A stretch of DNA of 64,000 nt from Capitella teleta. Its lineage: Eukaryota; Annelida; Polychaeta; Capitellidae. Numbering within the stretch: position 1 is the first letter of the stretch; each line of letters opens with the position of its first letter. Under the pieces are notes generated by a model. That model had not been told where the DNA came from. It did no database searches and saw only the letters and a program-made list of their open reading frames with translations. The position numbers and the translations under genes are program-made. Shown here piece after piece: positions 26,241-38,630 of this stretch. The stretch lies in the NCBI GenBank assembly GCA_000328365.1, contig KB311668.1, forward strand, positions 4,237 to 68,236, in the 5' to 3' direction.

Positions 26241-27121
26241 GCTGTAATATCTGCTGAAATGCAAATTCAACAAACGAATCGCCCATCAATGAACTTTTGA
26301 GTTTTGTACTTAGGCACAAGTTTGTTGGAAGAGTTGACGATTTTCATACAGGTATTTGGAGAAAACGTAGCACCACTTAAAAGTGACCAAGGGTTCTCTC
26401 ATATACCAGCTCTTTGTTTTCATGTCACCTGTAGTTCATGATTGGACTTCGATCAGTTCGATGATAAATTTATTATCTTTATCACAGCACGTGTATAAAC
26501 CGTATATATACAAAATATATATGCGTTAAGATCATTACTAAACACATTGGTTGATTTACCTGCAAAGGAGATTATTCACTCAAAATTTAAACTACCTGTA
26601 TCAGATACATTTCCATAATTGCTTAGTAACGGTAACAAGATTTAATACATGATTATGAATATTCCCTTATTCAGTGATATATCTGTATCATTACTATGTT
26701 TACAATTTTCGTATTATTAATGCATTAAAAACAATTTATGGAATTTGCGTCTCACATTAAATTTTATCCTCATCTCAACAATCGACTAGAATTTTAACTG
26801 TAAGCCATAAGCATCAATGTACCATACAACAATAATATTAATTTATTCGTACAGAAGTAACAGAACATGTACGATAAAGTTTAATCGTTCAGAAGAACGA
26901 ATAAATTTTTTGAGATAATCGCCAAATACCAGGGATGAATACGAACAGGTAAAAGAGGGAGATGACTCGATCCTGAGTTATGTCCAATGTCACCACCGAA
27001 GCTACGTCGCTCTGGCCATCACAACTGCCGAAAACGTAGAGATGCTGATTGTGATGAATCGATGAATGACTTGATCTTGCCATGGAAATTGGTGGCGAAG
27101 AATTCCACTAATAATTAGTGA
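26241..27121. other. Intergenic, AT-rich
   Basis: 3' flank of the receptor gene with AT-rich sequence. Possible poly(A) signals (AATAAA-like, near 26902). No gene seen. Confidence 0.4.
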
Positions 27122-30100
27122 CATTAAGTCGCCTCGTCATGTCTCATTGACAGAGCTATAGAAACATCACATGGTGTAAGAGTGAAAAGAACTCATCAAA
27201 GTGTTCATTAACGTTCGTGTGATCGGTAGTGTGGAGAAGAGAGCGTGACTTGTGTTAAAAACATTGGTAAATCGAGCTGAAAAGTGAAAACTGTACATTA
27301 TCGCTCATTATTTTTCTGCCTCGCCATATTTGGAGCGGCACACGACGTCATTCGCGCATTCAGAGCGACTTCCGGTGTCAACAGAGAGACATCAACAGAG
27401 ACACATGTTGTTTGTAACAAACCCATGTGTACTCTGTATCCGCCTGTTTTGCGTGACTGACTCAGTGACTGGGCTCATTAACATTTACCGTGTGTTACCA
27501 TGGAGGGGGAAGACAACGTGGCTCCTCAGGCTGCAGCAGCAGTTATGCACCCGTGGCGGGCATCAAGCCATCTTCTGCTCTTATCCTGGACTCTGGTGAA
27601 TTAGCAGGAAATTGGAAATTGTTCAAACAACGTTGGAATAATTATTCAATCATTGCTCAGGTGCAACAGCAACCACCACTATATCAGGTGGCCCTTTTCC
27701 AGCAGACGATTGGGGAAGAGGCGTTGAAAGTCTTCAATGGCTTTGTGTTTAACACACCTGATGCGGACAGAACTGTGGACGAAATAATCGCCCAATTTGA
27801 CGAGTTCGCCATCGGAGTTCTAAACTCCACACACGACCGGTTCATCTTTAATCGACGTGATCAGCTCGAGGGGGGAAGTTTTGACAGTTTCCTAGCAGCA
27901 TTGAGAACTCTGGTGAAAACGTGCAATTTTTGTGACAATTGCATAGACTCACTACTTCAGGACAGGATTATCCTCGGAATTAAGGATCCAGAGGCACAGA
28001 AAAATTTGCTGAAAGAACGAGACTTGACACTCGCCAACACAATCCAGATTTGCAGAGCAATGGAGAATGCTCCCTCTCAAGGAAAAATGTTTCAGCCTTC
28101 AGAAGTGGACCAAGTACATGCATCAGCAAAACACCGTCCTTATAAGAATGCGAACCAGAACAGGGATCAGAGCAGCCGCTGCAACCGCTGTGGAAAAAGC
28201 CCAAAACACAGTCGAAAAGTACGTCCAGCTAGAGACAGTACTTGCAGAAATTGTGGAAAACGCGGTCACTGGTCTACAGTTTGCAGAAGTGATAAGAATT
28301 CAAAACCGAAGAAAAAAGTGAATGCAGTTGAAGAAAAAACACTCTTTCTGGGTTCAATCTCGAATTCTTCAAGCTCTGATGATTGGCAAGTGAAACTAAA
28401 AATTAGTGGTTCAGACACAACATTTCGCATCGATACTGGAGCAGATGTGACAGTTCTACCGGAAGGTCTCTTCAGAAACCTGAAGCAGAAGCCGTCACTG
28501 ACAGACAACCCAGTACGTCTCACCTCTCCTGATGAGGGACTGGCATGCCTGGGCAAATTCAACGCTACAGTGTGCCACAAAGGAAAAAGTCATGTGCTAG
28601 AAATCATCGTGGTGAAGGAGAAAAGCAGACCGCTGCTGGGCAGGGATGCCGCCTGTCAGCTAGGACTGGTCGCAAGGCTGGACAGCGATCAAACAGCTTG
28701 TGGGGAAGTCACACAGCACATAGAGGCACTGCAGGCATTGTGGCCTGTAAGCGAAACCAGATTGGATCAACTGAAAGAAGAAACTGCTTCGGATAGTCAA
28801 CTGAGCCGAATCATCACTTATCTTCGTTCAGGTTGGCCAAAGCAGCTAACAGAGGAGCTCAAGCATTTTGAAGCTGCGAAGCATGAGTTATATGAACAAG
28901 ATGGAATTGTCATATTCCAAAACAGAATCGTCATCCCACAGCAGCTACGACACACGATGCTGGAAGTCCTGTGCATGAAACTCATCTTGGCATCACTAAA
29001 TGCCTTGACAATGCACGCAGCACTATATGGTGGCCGGGGATCACGAGCAACATCAAGAACATGATTGCTCAGTGCAAATATTGTGCGGAAAACAGCTCGA
29101 CACAGAGGAAAGAACCTCTGATTCCATCCAAATTGCCTGAGTGTTAGATTTGCGTTTTTTTCTTTTCTCTTCATTCTTGTTTTTGTCTCGAGCAATGGTG
29201 CGTGCGGTTTTCTTTGTTAGTTTTGCTGGTCAGCTTGGCCTCTCTTTATTCTTCATTCGGACCGCGGCGCTCGAGGGAGCAACAAACAAGCTCATAGCGT
29301 GGTATGAGATTTTCACCAATAATTCAATTGTATACATCTCATTCTTTTTTTGTTATATAGTTTGAGTCGTCATTGTCGTCATTGTCGTCATTGTCGTCAT
29401 TGTCATTGTCGTCATTGTCGTCATTGTCGTCATTGTCGCCATTGTCGTCATTGTCGTCATTGTCGTCATTGTTACGTCATTGTCATCACTGTTATCAATT
29501 GTTTGGACGAGTAATTAAACCGAGCTTGAGAGGTTCTTCGTTGTTTGTTATACTGAGCGTTCATGGCAAAAGGTCGCAGCCGATCTTGGAGAACTAAAAG
29601 GAAAACATTACCTCGTAATGGTTGACTGCTATTCTCGGTGGTTAGAAATCAAGTGGCTACGGTCAACATCAACACAAGCAATCATCATCAACAGAATGAA
29701 GGATGTTTTTGCCAGTCACGGCATTCCACAAGTGCTATTATCGGACAACGGACCTCAGTTTGTGTCGGCTGAATTTAAAGACTTTGCTCGTCACTACGGT
29801 TTTACTCAGCAAAGCAGTAGTCCGTATTATTCGCAAAGAAATGGCGAAGCGGAAGCAGCGGTGAAAATAGCCAAGAAAATACTGGTTCAGAAGGACAGTA
29901 ATCTGGCATTGCTGAACTATCGGAGCAGCAAACACTCTGCCACAGGAGTAAGTCCTGCGGAAATACTAATGAATCGCAAACTGCAAACGAGACTCCCAGT
30001 ACTTCCAGCGAAATTGACTCCTCAGGTCCCGGACCACAGAGCGCTGTAAAAGCAGCTGATAGCAGAGCGAAGGATGCCTACAAACAGCGTTATGACGAAC

Positions 30101-30627
30101 GCTACGGAGTGAAGCAAATGACTCCACTCGACCCTGGACAACAGGTCAGGCTCAAGCTCGACAAGGAGAAAGGATGGACAGCCACGGGAATAGTGCAGAA
30201 AGCGCAACCAGATCTGCGAACATACATTGTCTCTACAAACCACGGATCTGTTCGACGTAATCGACGCCAGCTGAGGCCAGTCGAAACACCTGCAACGCCG
30301 AGGCCAGTGGAAACACCAGAAACCGCGACTGTGTCCCCAGAGACTCCAGTGACAGTTTCACCTTCTCGTGAGCCGCATTGTGCAGATGCTCCAGTGCGGA
30401 GGTCTGGACGATATCGGATGAAACCAGAAAGACTCACTGAGAAATGTTGATCAATGAGGTGCGGGGCGTTATGTTTGTGAAACTTCATTCTCAAGGAAGG
30501 AGATGTTGTAGTACGCTATGATTCAAAGAGTGCGTTATGATTTTGCATGTTTTGTTTTAGACCGAATAAACGTTGGTCATTAAGTCGCCTCGTCATGTCT
30601 CATTGACAGAGCTATAGAAACATCACA
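27122..30627 (+). mobile_element. Ty3/Gypsy-type LTR retrotransposon fossil, broken
   Basis: A 50-bp direct repeat, identical in both copies, bounds the element (27122-27171 and 30578-30627). The fuller right-hand terminal repeat spans about 30504-30627, begins TGTTGTAG, ends ATCACA, carries AATAAA, and follows a purine-rich tract. Recognisable parts, in order: gag-like region with a CCHC zinc knuckle (CRNCGKRGHWSTVC), aspartic protease-like segment (DTGADVTVLP), and integrase-like segment (LLSDNGPQF). Not all expected pol parts can be recognised. It is broken, with several breaks, and cannot be autonomous. Identity of the end repeats suggests a fairly recent insertion, though 50 bp is a small sample. 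Confidence 0.85.
29367..29480. repeat. GTCATT/GTCGTC tandem repeat inside the LTR fossil
   Basis: About a dozen units of a 9-bp GTCGTCATT-type repeat, with one shorter GTCATT and one GCC variant. Low-complexity Ser/Leu frames across it are artefacts. Confidence 0.9.
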
Positions 30628-33023
30628 AAGACTTATTTCGATTTTTGCGCCATTTCACGCTGAATCCATGTGTCGATCGCATGGTTATAGTCGTTGGTAT
30701 CGTTACATCGATATGTGTTGTTGTGAATGAATTTCTTCGATCTGGTCTTGTCACCGAAATACAGGGTGAATATAATGGCTGTGGGGCTCAACCCGATTAC
30801 CAATATCTGTGTTACTCAGTATGGCCCTGCGCATGGCTGGATTTCGCCCTCTCAACTCTTCAGCTATCAATAAGACAACCAGCACTACCTCTGGACCACC
30901 AATTAATTCCTCTTTTACCGTTTCAAATTGTTTCGATTAAGCTACACGCACCATAGCAGTTCGCAGATTTTACTGTTGTTTTTGTTGCACATGAATGTAT
31001 ATGAATTAGTATTTGTGTAGTTCACGTGAGGGTACGCTGCTCATGCAATTAAATAGACAACAGTATGAATAATTCTATGGTTTTGCTCCTCTGTGATCTT
31101 CTCTCTTTTTTTTCTTTTTTTCTTTTCTTTTTTTTTCTTTTTTTTTCTTTTTTTTTATATGCTCTTAATGGAGCAATAATGAGCAAAAATACGAGTTTGA
31201 TGATATCAGCTATCTATCCTCGTGTCTTTAATTGGAGGCGATGGGTCAATTGGAATAACTTAATAATTATGATTGGTCAATAAAACGAAAACATATGGCG
31301 CGCAAACCCGCAGTGTTGATATTAAGTTATACACTGCTTTTGATGTATCAGAAGAGAGAAGCCAAATGTTTAGACTGTTGGGGTTGTGAAACTTCGAAGA
31401 AATACATAACAGTATTTGTGGAAACCCAATAATGTTCGCGATTGTGTTGACAAGAAATAGGAACATAAGTGTCTATCATATTTCTTCAAACATTATTTTG
31501 ATCTCTCTAAAATAATGGTCATAGAGAAGGGCAAAGTCGACAAAATATTAATTTGGTGAATTTAATTAACTGACTGGAGTTTTAGGCTTTGTGCTTGTGA
31601 GGAATGAAAGTGTAGATTGTAGAATAATGCACTCACTTCTGTCCAACCATGTACACAACATTAATTCCTAGTAAAAAAAAACAAACAAACAAACAAACAA
31701 ACAAACAAACCATTCACGTCTTTGGTATAAAACAATGGAGAAATGACAAGATCGTTTTCTGCGATGCCATAATGCATGCACCAGAGGCAAGAGGCACACA
31801 ACGACCACCTCTTGTCCAGCAAAGGAATGAAGGAGTTAAACTATGGTTGGATAAACCAGTTTAATGTGATGCTGTGAAACACCCAAAGGCACACTCAATG
31901 ACATTATATTGTACCAATACACCGTATCGAGGAACATTATACATGTACAAGCGAAACATAAGCTAAGAAGCAATGTGCTGAACCCTCCCCAATCAACCAT
32001 GTGATTATAGTTACACTGTGCACCACTGTGTCAAGCAGTCTAACGAGATATCATAACACAAAATTACAGCTGACAAAACGGATTCCAGATATTTGCGCTC
32101 GAGGCGAGAAAATGATCCAGTTAGACGAAGGGAAGAGGCTGATCTGCAACACCAGGTGGCGTCATGCTTCAAAAAGAAACAAGACATATGATCATGGCTG
32201 ATGTGTTGACGTTCTCGTGGAAAGCTTAAAAAACGGTGTTTATGCTGACAGCACAATGCCGACACACTTGAGACCGTGCTTGTAAATGAACGAAAATGAG
32301 ACGCAAATTTAGGAACCGTAATCTAGGGTTTTCTGTTTACTTTTTTTTTCTTTTGCCCTTGTGTTTTTTTTTTTTTTTTTTTTTTTTTTTCCTCTTAATT
32401 TGTGTTCGTTCCCTTTCTTTTCTCATTATTTTCTATGCATGTAATGTTACGTGTATTGGTAATTTCTGGACTTTTCTTCTCCTGTCTTTTCTCTTTACTT
32501 TTGTTTCTATTTATATTTTCATTTTATTTTATCACATACCTTTTCTTCTTCTCTTAACTCTTAACTTCCTGTATCCAATCACCCTCCGGTTATCACCATA
32601 ATGCTACAAGTCTGATATTAATTCAAGAAGGAGATTTTACAACGAGTAAGAATAACTTTCTTCTCCCAACATCTGGCAATCTCTGATGAGCTTGGTCAGG
32701 TGGAACCATTTAGAATCGCGTTACTTTTGATGTTTCTTATTTTACGACCAGCTGACATTAAACAGGGCTCAGTAGAACACAGAGGATTAATGAATCCAAT
32801 TCTTGCCTGCATTCAATCAGTTTTCAGTGAAGCGTTTCGCAGTGAACACGTGCACGCATAGTGCAATAATTGCAGTACACATACCTAATGAGTGGCATAA
32901 CTATTACCGAGATTTGTCTGTAAATAAATTGCATAACTGTTCGTAATAACGTAAGCTACAGTAGCAGAGTATAAGTATCCCGCAAGAACAAGAAAGTAGA
33001 AGCATAAGTTATGCAGTTTCGGG
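30628..33023. other. Intergenic
   Basis: No gene recognised. Contains an (ACAA)n run near 31677-31710 and poly-T tracts near 31108-31156 and 32365-32390. A frame at 30645-30956 has hydrophobic stretches but no family match. Confidence 0.4.
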
Positions 33024-34102
33024 ATGAACAGTGTAGCCATGGAGTTTCCTGCTCTTCTCTTCCTCGTACTGTGCTTGATCTTTTTCGTGAACTGTGATGT
33101 TGAATTTAAGCTGGACGGCGATTTCAAACTTACCATTCTGCACACCAATGATGTTCACGCGAGATTTAGAGACTTTACTTCGCGTGGTGCTCATTGCCAG
33201 GATACGGATGGTTGCTATGGAGGCGCAGCGCGGCGTATGACAAAGATCAAGGAGATTCGAAGGAAAGAGGAAAATGTGCTTCTCTTGGACGCGGGTGATC
33301 AGTTCCAGGGGACAGTGTGGTTCTACGTCCATCAGGGAACGGCGGCCGCCAACTTCATGCAGATGTTACGCTATGACGCAATGGTCAGTGCCCACTATGC
33401 TAGTGCCCAGCGTAATTGTCGAACGTACTACATGCAGAAAATACAGAAGTGTCGGTTTTAACATAACCAGAGTTAGACCGGAGAAAAAAAGTACACCGCT
33501 TAATTATATATGCATGGTGCCCAGACAACACTAGAGTGTTTGGAATATAGTAAATATCAAGATATCAGAATTACATCAGAATAGTTATATGATCGGAGGA
33601 GTCATTGAATCAAAATTAGACCAAAGAAGCTCGATTTCATGTCAATTCGCAATAAACTGAATAAAGGGAACAAGGATGTCCCAAAGCATAAGGTTAGTAG
33701 AAAATTGTTTCAAAGCTTAAACGAATGTCTCACTGGTGAATATCAGAATAATATGCATGCATAAAATATGCATGAAATATGCATAAACTCTTCCCTCGGA
33801 ACCTGGACCTTTTTTACCAAGCCACGATTGTTAGCACTCTTACTTTCGGCCTTTCTATCTGAGGTGCTTGCAAAATTAACAAAATTAGGAAAATAGGAAT
33901 GAAGATCTCCCAAAAGTACTTTTTGACAACATTCAATAGTCTACATATCAATACGTCCAAAACCTTTACCATCACCGTCGTCGCCTCAGGACTCATTTCT
34001 CCAAAACCAATAGACTAAAAAACTCATTCATCCCTTGTGCCATCAGACTTATAAACTCTCTCAATTACTAAAATATTGACTATTGTTTCCTCTCAATTTT
34101 TC

Positions 34103-34142
<40 letters not shown>

Positions 34143-37100
34143 ACAGGATATGCGAGAAAATTTTCCGTTGTGGACAAATAAAATTATCTTATCTTATCTT
34201 ATCTTATCTTATGAATTATTATAAATTATAATGTTAAGGGAGAGGCGCTGGCCCGAACAGTCAACGTGCAAAAGTAATTTGTGTGAAAAGTGAATCACGA
34301 AGTTGAGTATATTCATGTTTTCTATTTGCCACTAGGCCCTAGGTAACCATGAGTTTGATCGAGGGGTCGAGGGACTTGTTCCCTTTTTGAAAAACACGAC
34401 ATTTCCTGTACTTGCTGCGAACATAGACGCCCGATTTGAACCGTCCCTTCAAGGATTGTTCCTCAATTCAACGATCGTCCGCTTCAGTGACAGGAATGTT
34501 GGTATCATTGGATACACGACCCAGGAAACAACGTTCATTTCGAACACAGGTTTTGAAAATAATAAAGCATTCGAGAAATTGTATTTGGCTGTTTTAGGCG
34601 AGTTGATATTTGGTGACGTCAAAGAGGCCATTAGACGGGAAGTGACGTTACTGAAGGAAAATGGTGTCGATGTAATCATAGCTCTTGGGCATGCTGGTAT
34701 ACAAACCGACGTTGACATCGCCAGAAACGTTGATGGTGTCGACATCGTCATCGGAGGCCACACCAACACTTTTCTTTACACAGGTATCGTGTCATTTATA
34801 ATCATTGAGTCAGTCTTAGTGTACGGTGTTTTTCTTTTAATTACATGTACATAATATATCATAACACTCAGGAAATCCACCAACATCGGACAAGGTGGCT
34901 GGCCCTTACCCCTTGGTCGTTTCCAAAAATGATGGAGGATCAGCTCTCGTGGTTCAAGGCTTCGCCTTCGGAAAATACCTCGGGGAATTGGAGGTGAATT
35001 GGCTCTTATTACATACAGAAACACACAAAAAAGAAATAGAGATGAATTTAGTAATAAATTCGGAAAAAAAAACAAAAAAAAACAACAAAACACATTGAGC
35101 ATATCAATGTTTTACTTGCATTCAACTGTTTAGGTGATGTTCAAGGAGAACGGTGACTTCAGGTGGTGGAGAGGTAATCCGATCTTACTGGATGACAGCA
35201 TAGAGAAAGGTAATTCTATGATTACATATACATGTAATATACAATTATATAATGGTATTGCCTGATTCATCAACATACATAGCCCTATTGAAACTGATAC
35301 ACTATAATAGTATAATTATATAGTACAGTATAATTATTTACTGTACGTATGATTGACTTTCAACCCATGGAAGATCTGAAGCGTACAACCAAAGTCCAGA
35401 CTTTGTACTTTATCTTTGGAAAATTAACTTAGGATATTTTTAATGGTATTGCTTTGAATATTGGCATGTACCGTGTATATTTATTACATGTATTTAATTT
35501 TGTCAATAGGATTGTGATGAGCAAAATTTGTGAAGGAAAAAGTAAAACGAAACGGCAATGCAATTAAATCATCTGTATACTATGATTTGCCCGTTGAAAT
35601 CTGATCTGAGTAATACATAAGTGTACAAAGCATGAAGGAGTTGTGTAGACCTTGACATATTCTGTGTATAAAATACAAAACCCTTGAATTTGAATCCAAG
35701 AGAGCGAAAGAAACTCCAGAAATGCAGGCATAGATCATAAAACACCTTTCATCTTTGTTTATCGCATAATAATATCTAATCGCAGATCCTGAAGTAGAAG
35801 CAGAAGTAGCACATTGGGGTCAACGAGTGCAAGAATTGCACGCACAGACAGTCGGTTCGACCAGCGTCTTTCTGGATGGATCACGAAGATGTCGCTTGGA
35901 GGAGTGCACGATGGGAAATCTACTGACAGACGCCGCCACATTTAAACATCGAATGCGCAATGGAACATCAGTCGCCATCGCAATGATCAATGGTGGAAGC
36001 CTTCGGGCGTCGATTGCGAAGGGTGAGCGAAGTAATGACCTATGAACAACTGTCGAATGCATCAAGATAATTGCTAGAACGATAGCTATGTCAATATATG
36101 CAACATTGGATATCGTTAAATATTCGGTCTGATGTGAAATCCGTAAGAACGTCGCAAAAGTGTGGGTTGCTTCGTGTAAACAGCCAGTGTACGTATTATT
36201 CAGACGGCGGTTTAACCAGTAAGAGGAGAAAGGTATTGCAGGTGTGAGTCAGTGATCAAAGGGATAGTTTCCTCCGAATATGATTAGACACAATGACTCA
36301 ATAATTGGCGAATCTCTGTTGTTCTTTGACCAATATCCAATTACCTTTCTGTCCAATTAATGACCCGTTTGACTGAGCAATTAATGAATCACTGATAATC
36401 GATCGAACTTTTCATATTAATGTCATGCGATTGTTCTTGCAGGTAACATGACCTTCGGTGACCTTATTAGCATCTGTCCCTTTGGCAACACCATGGACAT
36501 GATCGAAATCAAAGGCAAACATCTCCTCGAGGCTCTCGAACATTCCGTCGTCGATTATGACGTTGATCTACAACACGGAAAGTTCCTCCAAGTTTCAGGT
36601 CAGCCAAACGAAAGATAATTAGCTCTGAGGGGCTAACAGCATTATTAAAGTGTAGCCCCCATGGTATCTGTTCATGCAATATTCATGTCGAAGTTATAGT
36701 CATGTCATTGACCATAGGAGGGCTATCAGATTTTCTAGATTCATTTTCATTCTGCAATTTTCACCATGTCAGGAGGAAGACAAATCAAACTTACGTGTGA
36801 TTGTAGGAATCTCGTGAAATTATTGTTCATGGTGCAGGAAATGAATGTTGTTTTCACTGGGTTTTTTTTACGCATGCACCCGACTTGGCAGTAGTATAAA
36901 TATGATTCACATAATTATAATTATACAATTCGATTGTGGATTCAGGACTACGTGTGAAATATGACCTTTCGAAGCCAAACAGACAGCGCGTATGTGATGT
37001 CAAGGTCCAATGTACGTCATGCGATGTCACAGAATTCTACGATCTTGACCTTGACACCACATACAAGGTCATGACAAGTTCCTTCTTGGTTGACGGTGGT

Positions 37101-37528
37101 GATGGATATTCCATGCTTTCTGACAATCTTCTGAGCCATCATATTTTTGGTAAGTTCATTAGCGCCTAATGAAAACTATATTGGTTACAATCATCTTGCC
37201 GTTTCATACAATTACATGTGATTGTGATCAAACATCCTGTTCATGAGATGCATCTCGCAATGTTTGGCATTCTAAGGCTTCTACATGCACATCCTAACCT
37301 AATTTCAATGAATTCGTTTTGAATCTGAATTTCGTTTCAATTTTAGGCGATGTCGACTTGGACGTTCTGATCGAATACATCGAGCAAATGTCTCCAATTT
37401 CGACCACTGTCGATGACAGAATCGATTTCATTTCCGACGGAGATCCTTGCTCGTTGCACGCAAGCGCACCTTCGCTACAGGCCTCTCTTCTTGTCCTTAT
37501 CTTCTGTGTACTTTTCATCAAATCATGA
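33024..37528 (+). CDS. NT5E: Ecto-5'-nucleotidase (CD73-type), GPI-anchored
   Basis: Nine in-phase exons: 33024-33383, 34336-34549, 34598-34783, 34872-34993, 35134-35209, 35786-36022, 36443-36598, 36946-37149, 37347-37528 (578 aa; human NT5E is 574). A signal peptide (LLFLVLCLIFFVNC) leads into the metallophosphatase core: ILHTNDVHARF, LLLDAGDQFQGT, ALGNHEFD, IALGHAGI and IGGHTNTFLYTG. The C-terminal nucleotide-binding domain has DGSRRCRLEECTMGNLLTDA, MINGGSLR, ICPFGNTMDMIE and FLVDGGDGYSM. The protein ends in a hydrophobic tail without a basic end, a GPI-attachment signal. The family hydrolyses extracellular AMP to adenosine. The 48-bp piece 34550-34597 is open in frame, but GT..AG ends and the family alignment argue it is an intron. 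Intron 1 carries a LINE 3' end. Met1 versus Met6 (MNSVAMEF) cannot be settled. Confidence 0.93.
33985..34213 (+). mobile_element. LINE 3' end (CR1-like), 5'-truncated, in NT5E intron 1
   Basis: A short frame ending NSFIPCAIRLINSLNY then stop matches the extreme C-terminus typical of CR1/L2-type ORF2. It is followed by a T-rich 3' UTR and an (ATCTT)n/(TTATC)n tail to 34213, a usual LINE terminus. The 5' boundary is approximate. Confidence 0.6.
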
Positions 37529-38630
37529 TTATATAATATTATTCGGAGAGATTTATATGTACCCTAGCGCAATTTCCGTGTAAACTTTTTGTTTTGTCCA
37601 TAAAATTCCGTTTAATTTTCACCGCAGCAAAGGCAATAGACAAGTAGTGTACTCGATTAAAATTAGCGATCAAATGTTGCGAGAAGGTGTTATTATAGGC
37701 CCACAAATCAAACTTTTGGTACCGGAAATGAGGCTTTGACAGTGATATCGGTAGAAGTGCTCTCAATCAAAAACTAGTTATGTCATGGAAATAATAAAGC
37801 CACATGGGATGTTGTGAATAGTTGTTCTATCTAACCTTCAAATTTTACGTATCTAGTACTGCGCGTACTATACTAGGTCGAGAACTTTTCGAACAAACCT
37901 CGTACATGTACATTGTAGGTTTTGAGGTCTTATGTTGTTTTATCCCATTGCCTTCATTTGTATTGCAAATTGCATCAAGTACAAAGAAGTACAGTGCAGC
38001 AAGACCTCGCATAAAATGGTTTAGAAATTAAAGAGACTAAAGACATTCTCAAAATCGCTTTCTAGCCATTTCGTTTTTTGACTGAACGCACGGTCACCTA
38101 CAAGATAACGTTATTATTTCTTTATCAATTGCATGATCATAATCTCTCCACATGATTATTTATACCAACAGCAGCTGTAAAGCAGTAATCAGAGAAAGGC
38201 AGACCATGCTATAATAAAAATCCACGAGTATTTTAACACTTTATGATCAACATTAGTCCGTGCAAAATTCCTGTTTGATTTCAGTTTGGAAATTCTTGAA
38301 TTCAAAACATTATGGAAAAAAAAAGAAAAAAAAAAAAGAGACCCACAAACACACTAACATTTGGGGGCGAAAACACACTTTTAATAAGGACGTCGTCATA
38401 CTCATGATTATCACCACAAAAATCTACCAAATCAAAGTTTCTCGTCATCATTTTATTCAGGGCATCACCAAGGAAAGAGAACATTTATTGCAGCAAGAAG
38501 TTGCAGGAGGAAAGTCAGATGGTACTCCAGGAGAAAAAAAAAAAAAAAAAAAAGTTTAAAAACACTGCTTTCTGCAATTCAAATATAATATATTTACATG
38601 AATATATACAAAAGTGAAGAAATATAGATT
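37529..38630. other. Intergenic, tail-to-tail between NT5E and NOG1
   Basis: No gene seen. Poly-A runs near 38316-38337 and 38534-38553. Confidence 0.4.

Noticed and set aside
29373-29597. Ser/Leu-repeat frame
   Set aside because: Translation of the GTCGTCATT tandem repeat.
30645-30956. Frame with hydrophobic stretches and cysteines
   Set aside because: Looked briefly like a tetraspan exon, but no motif or splice partner supports it.
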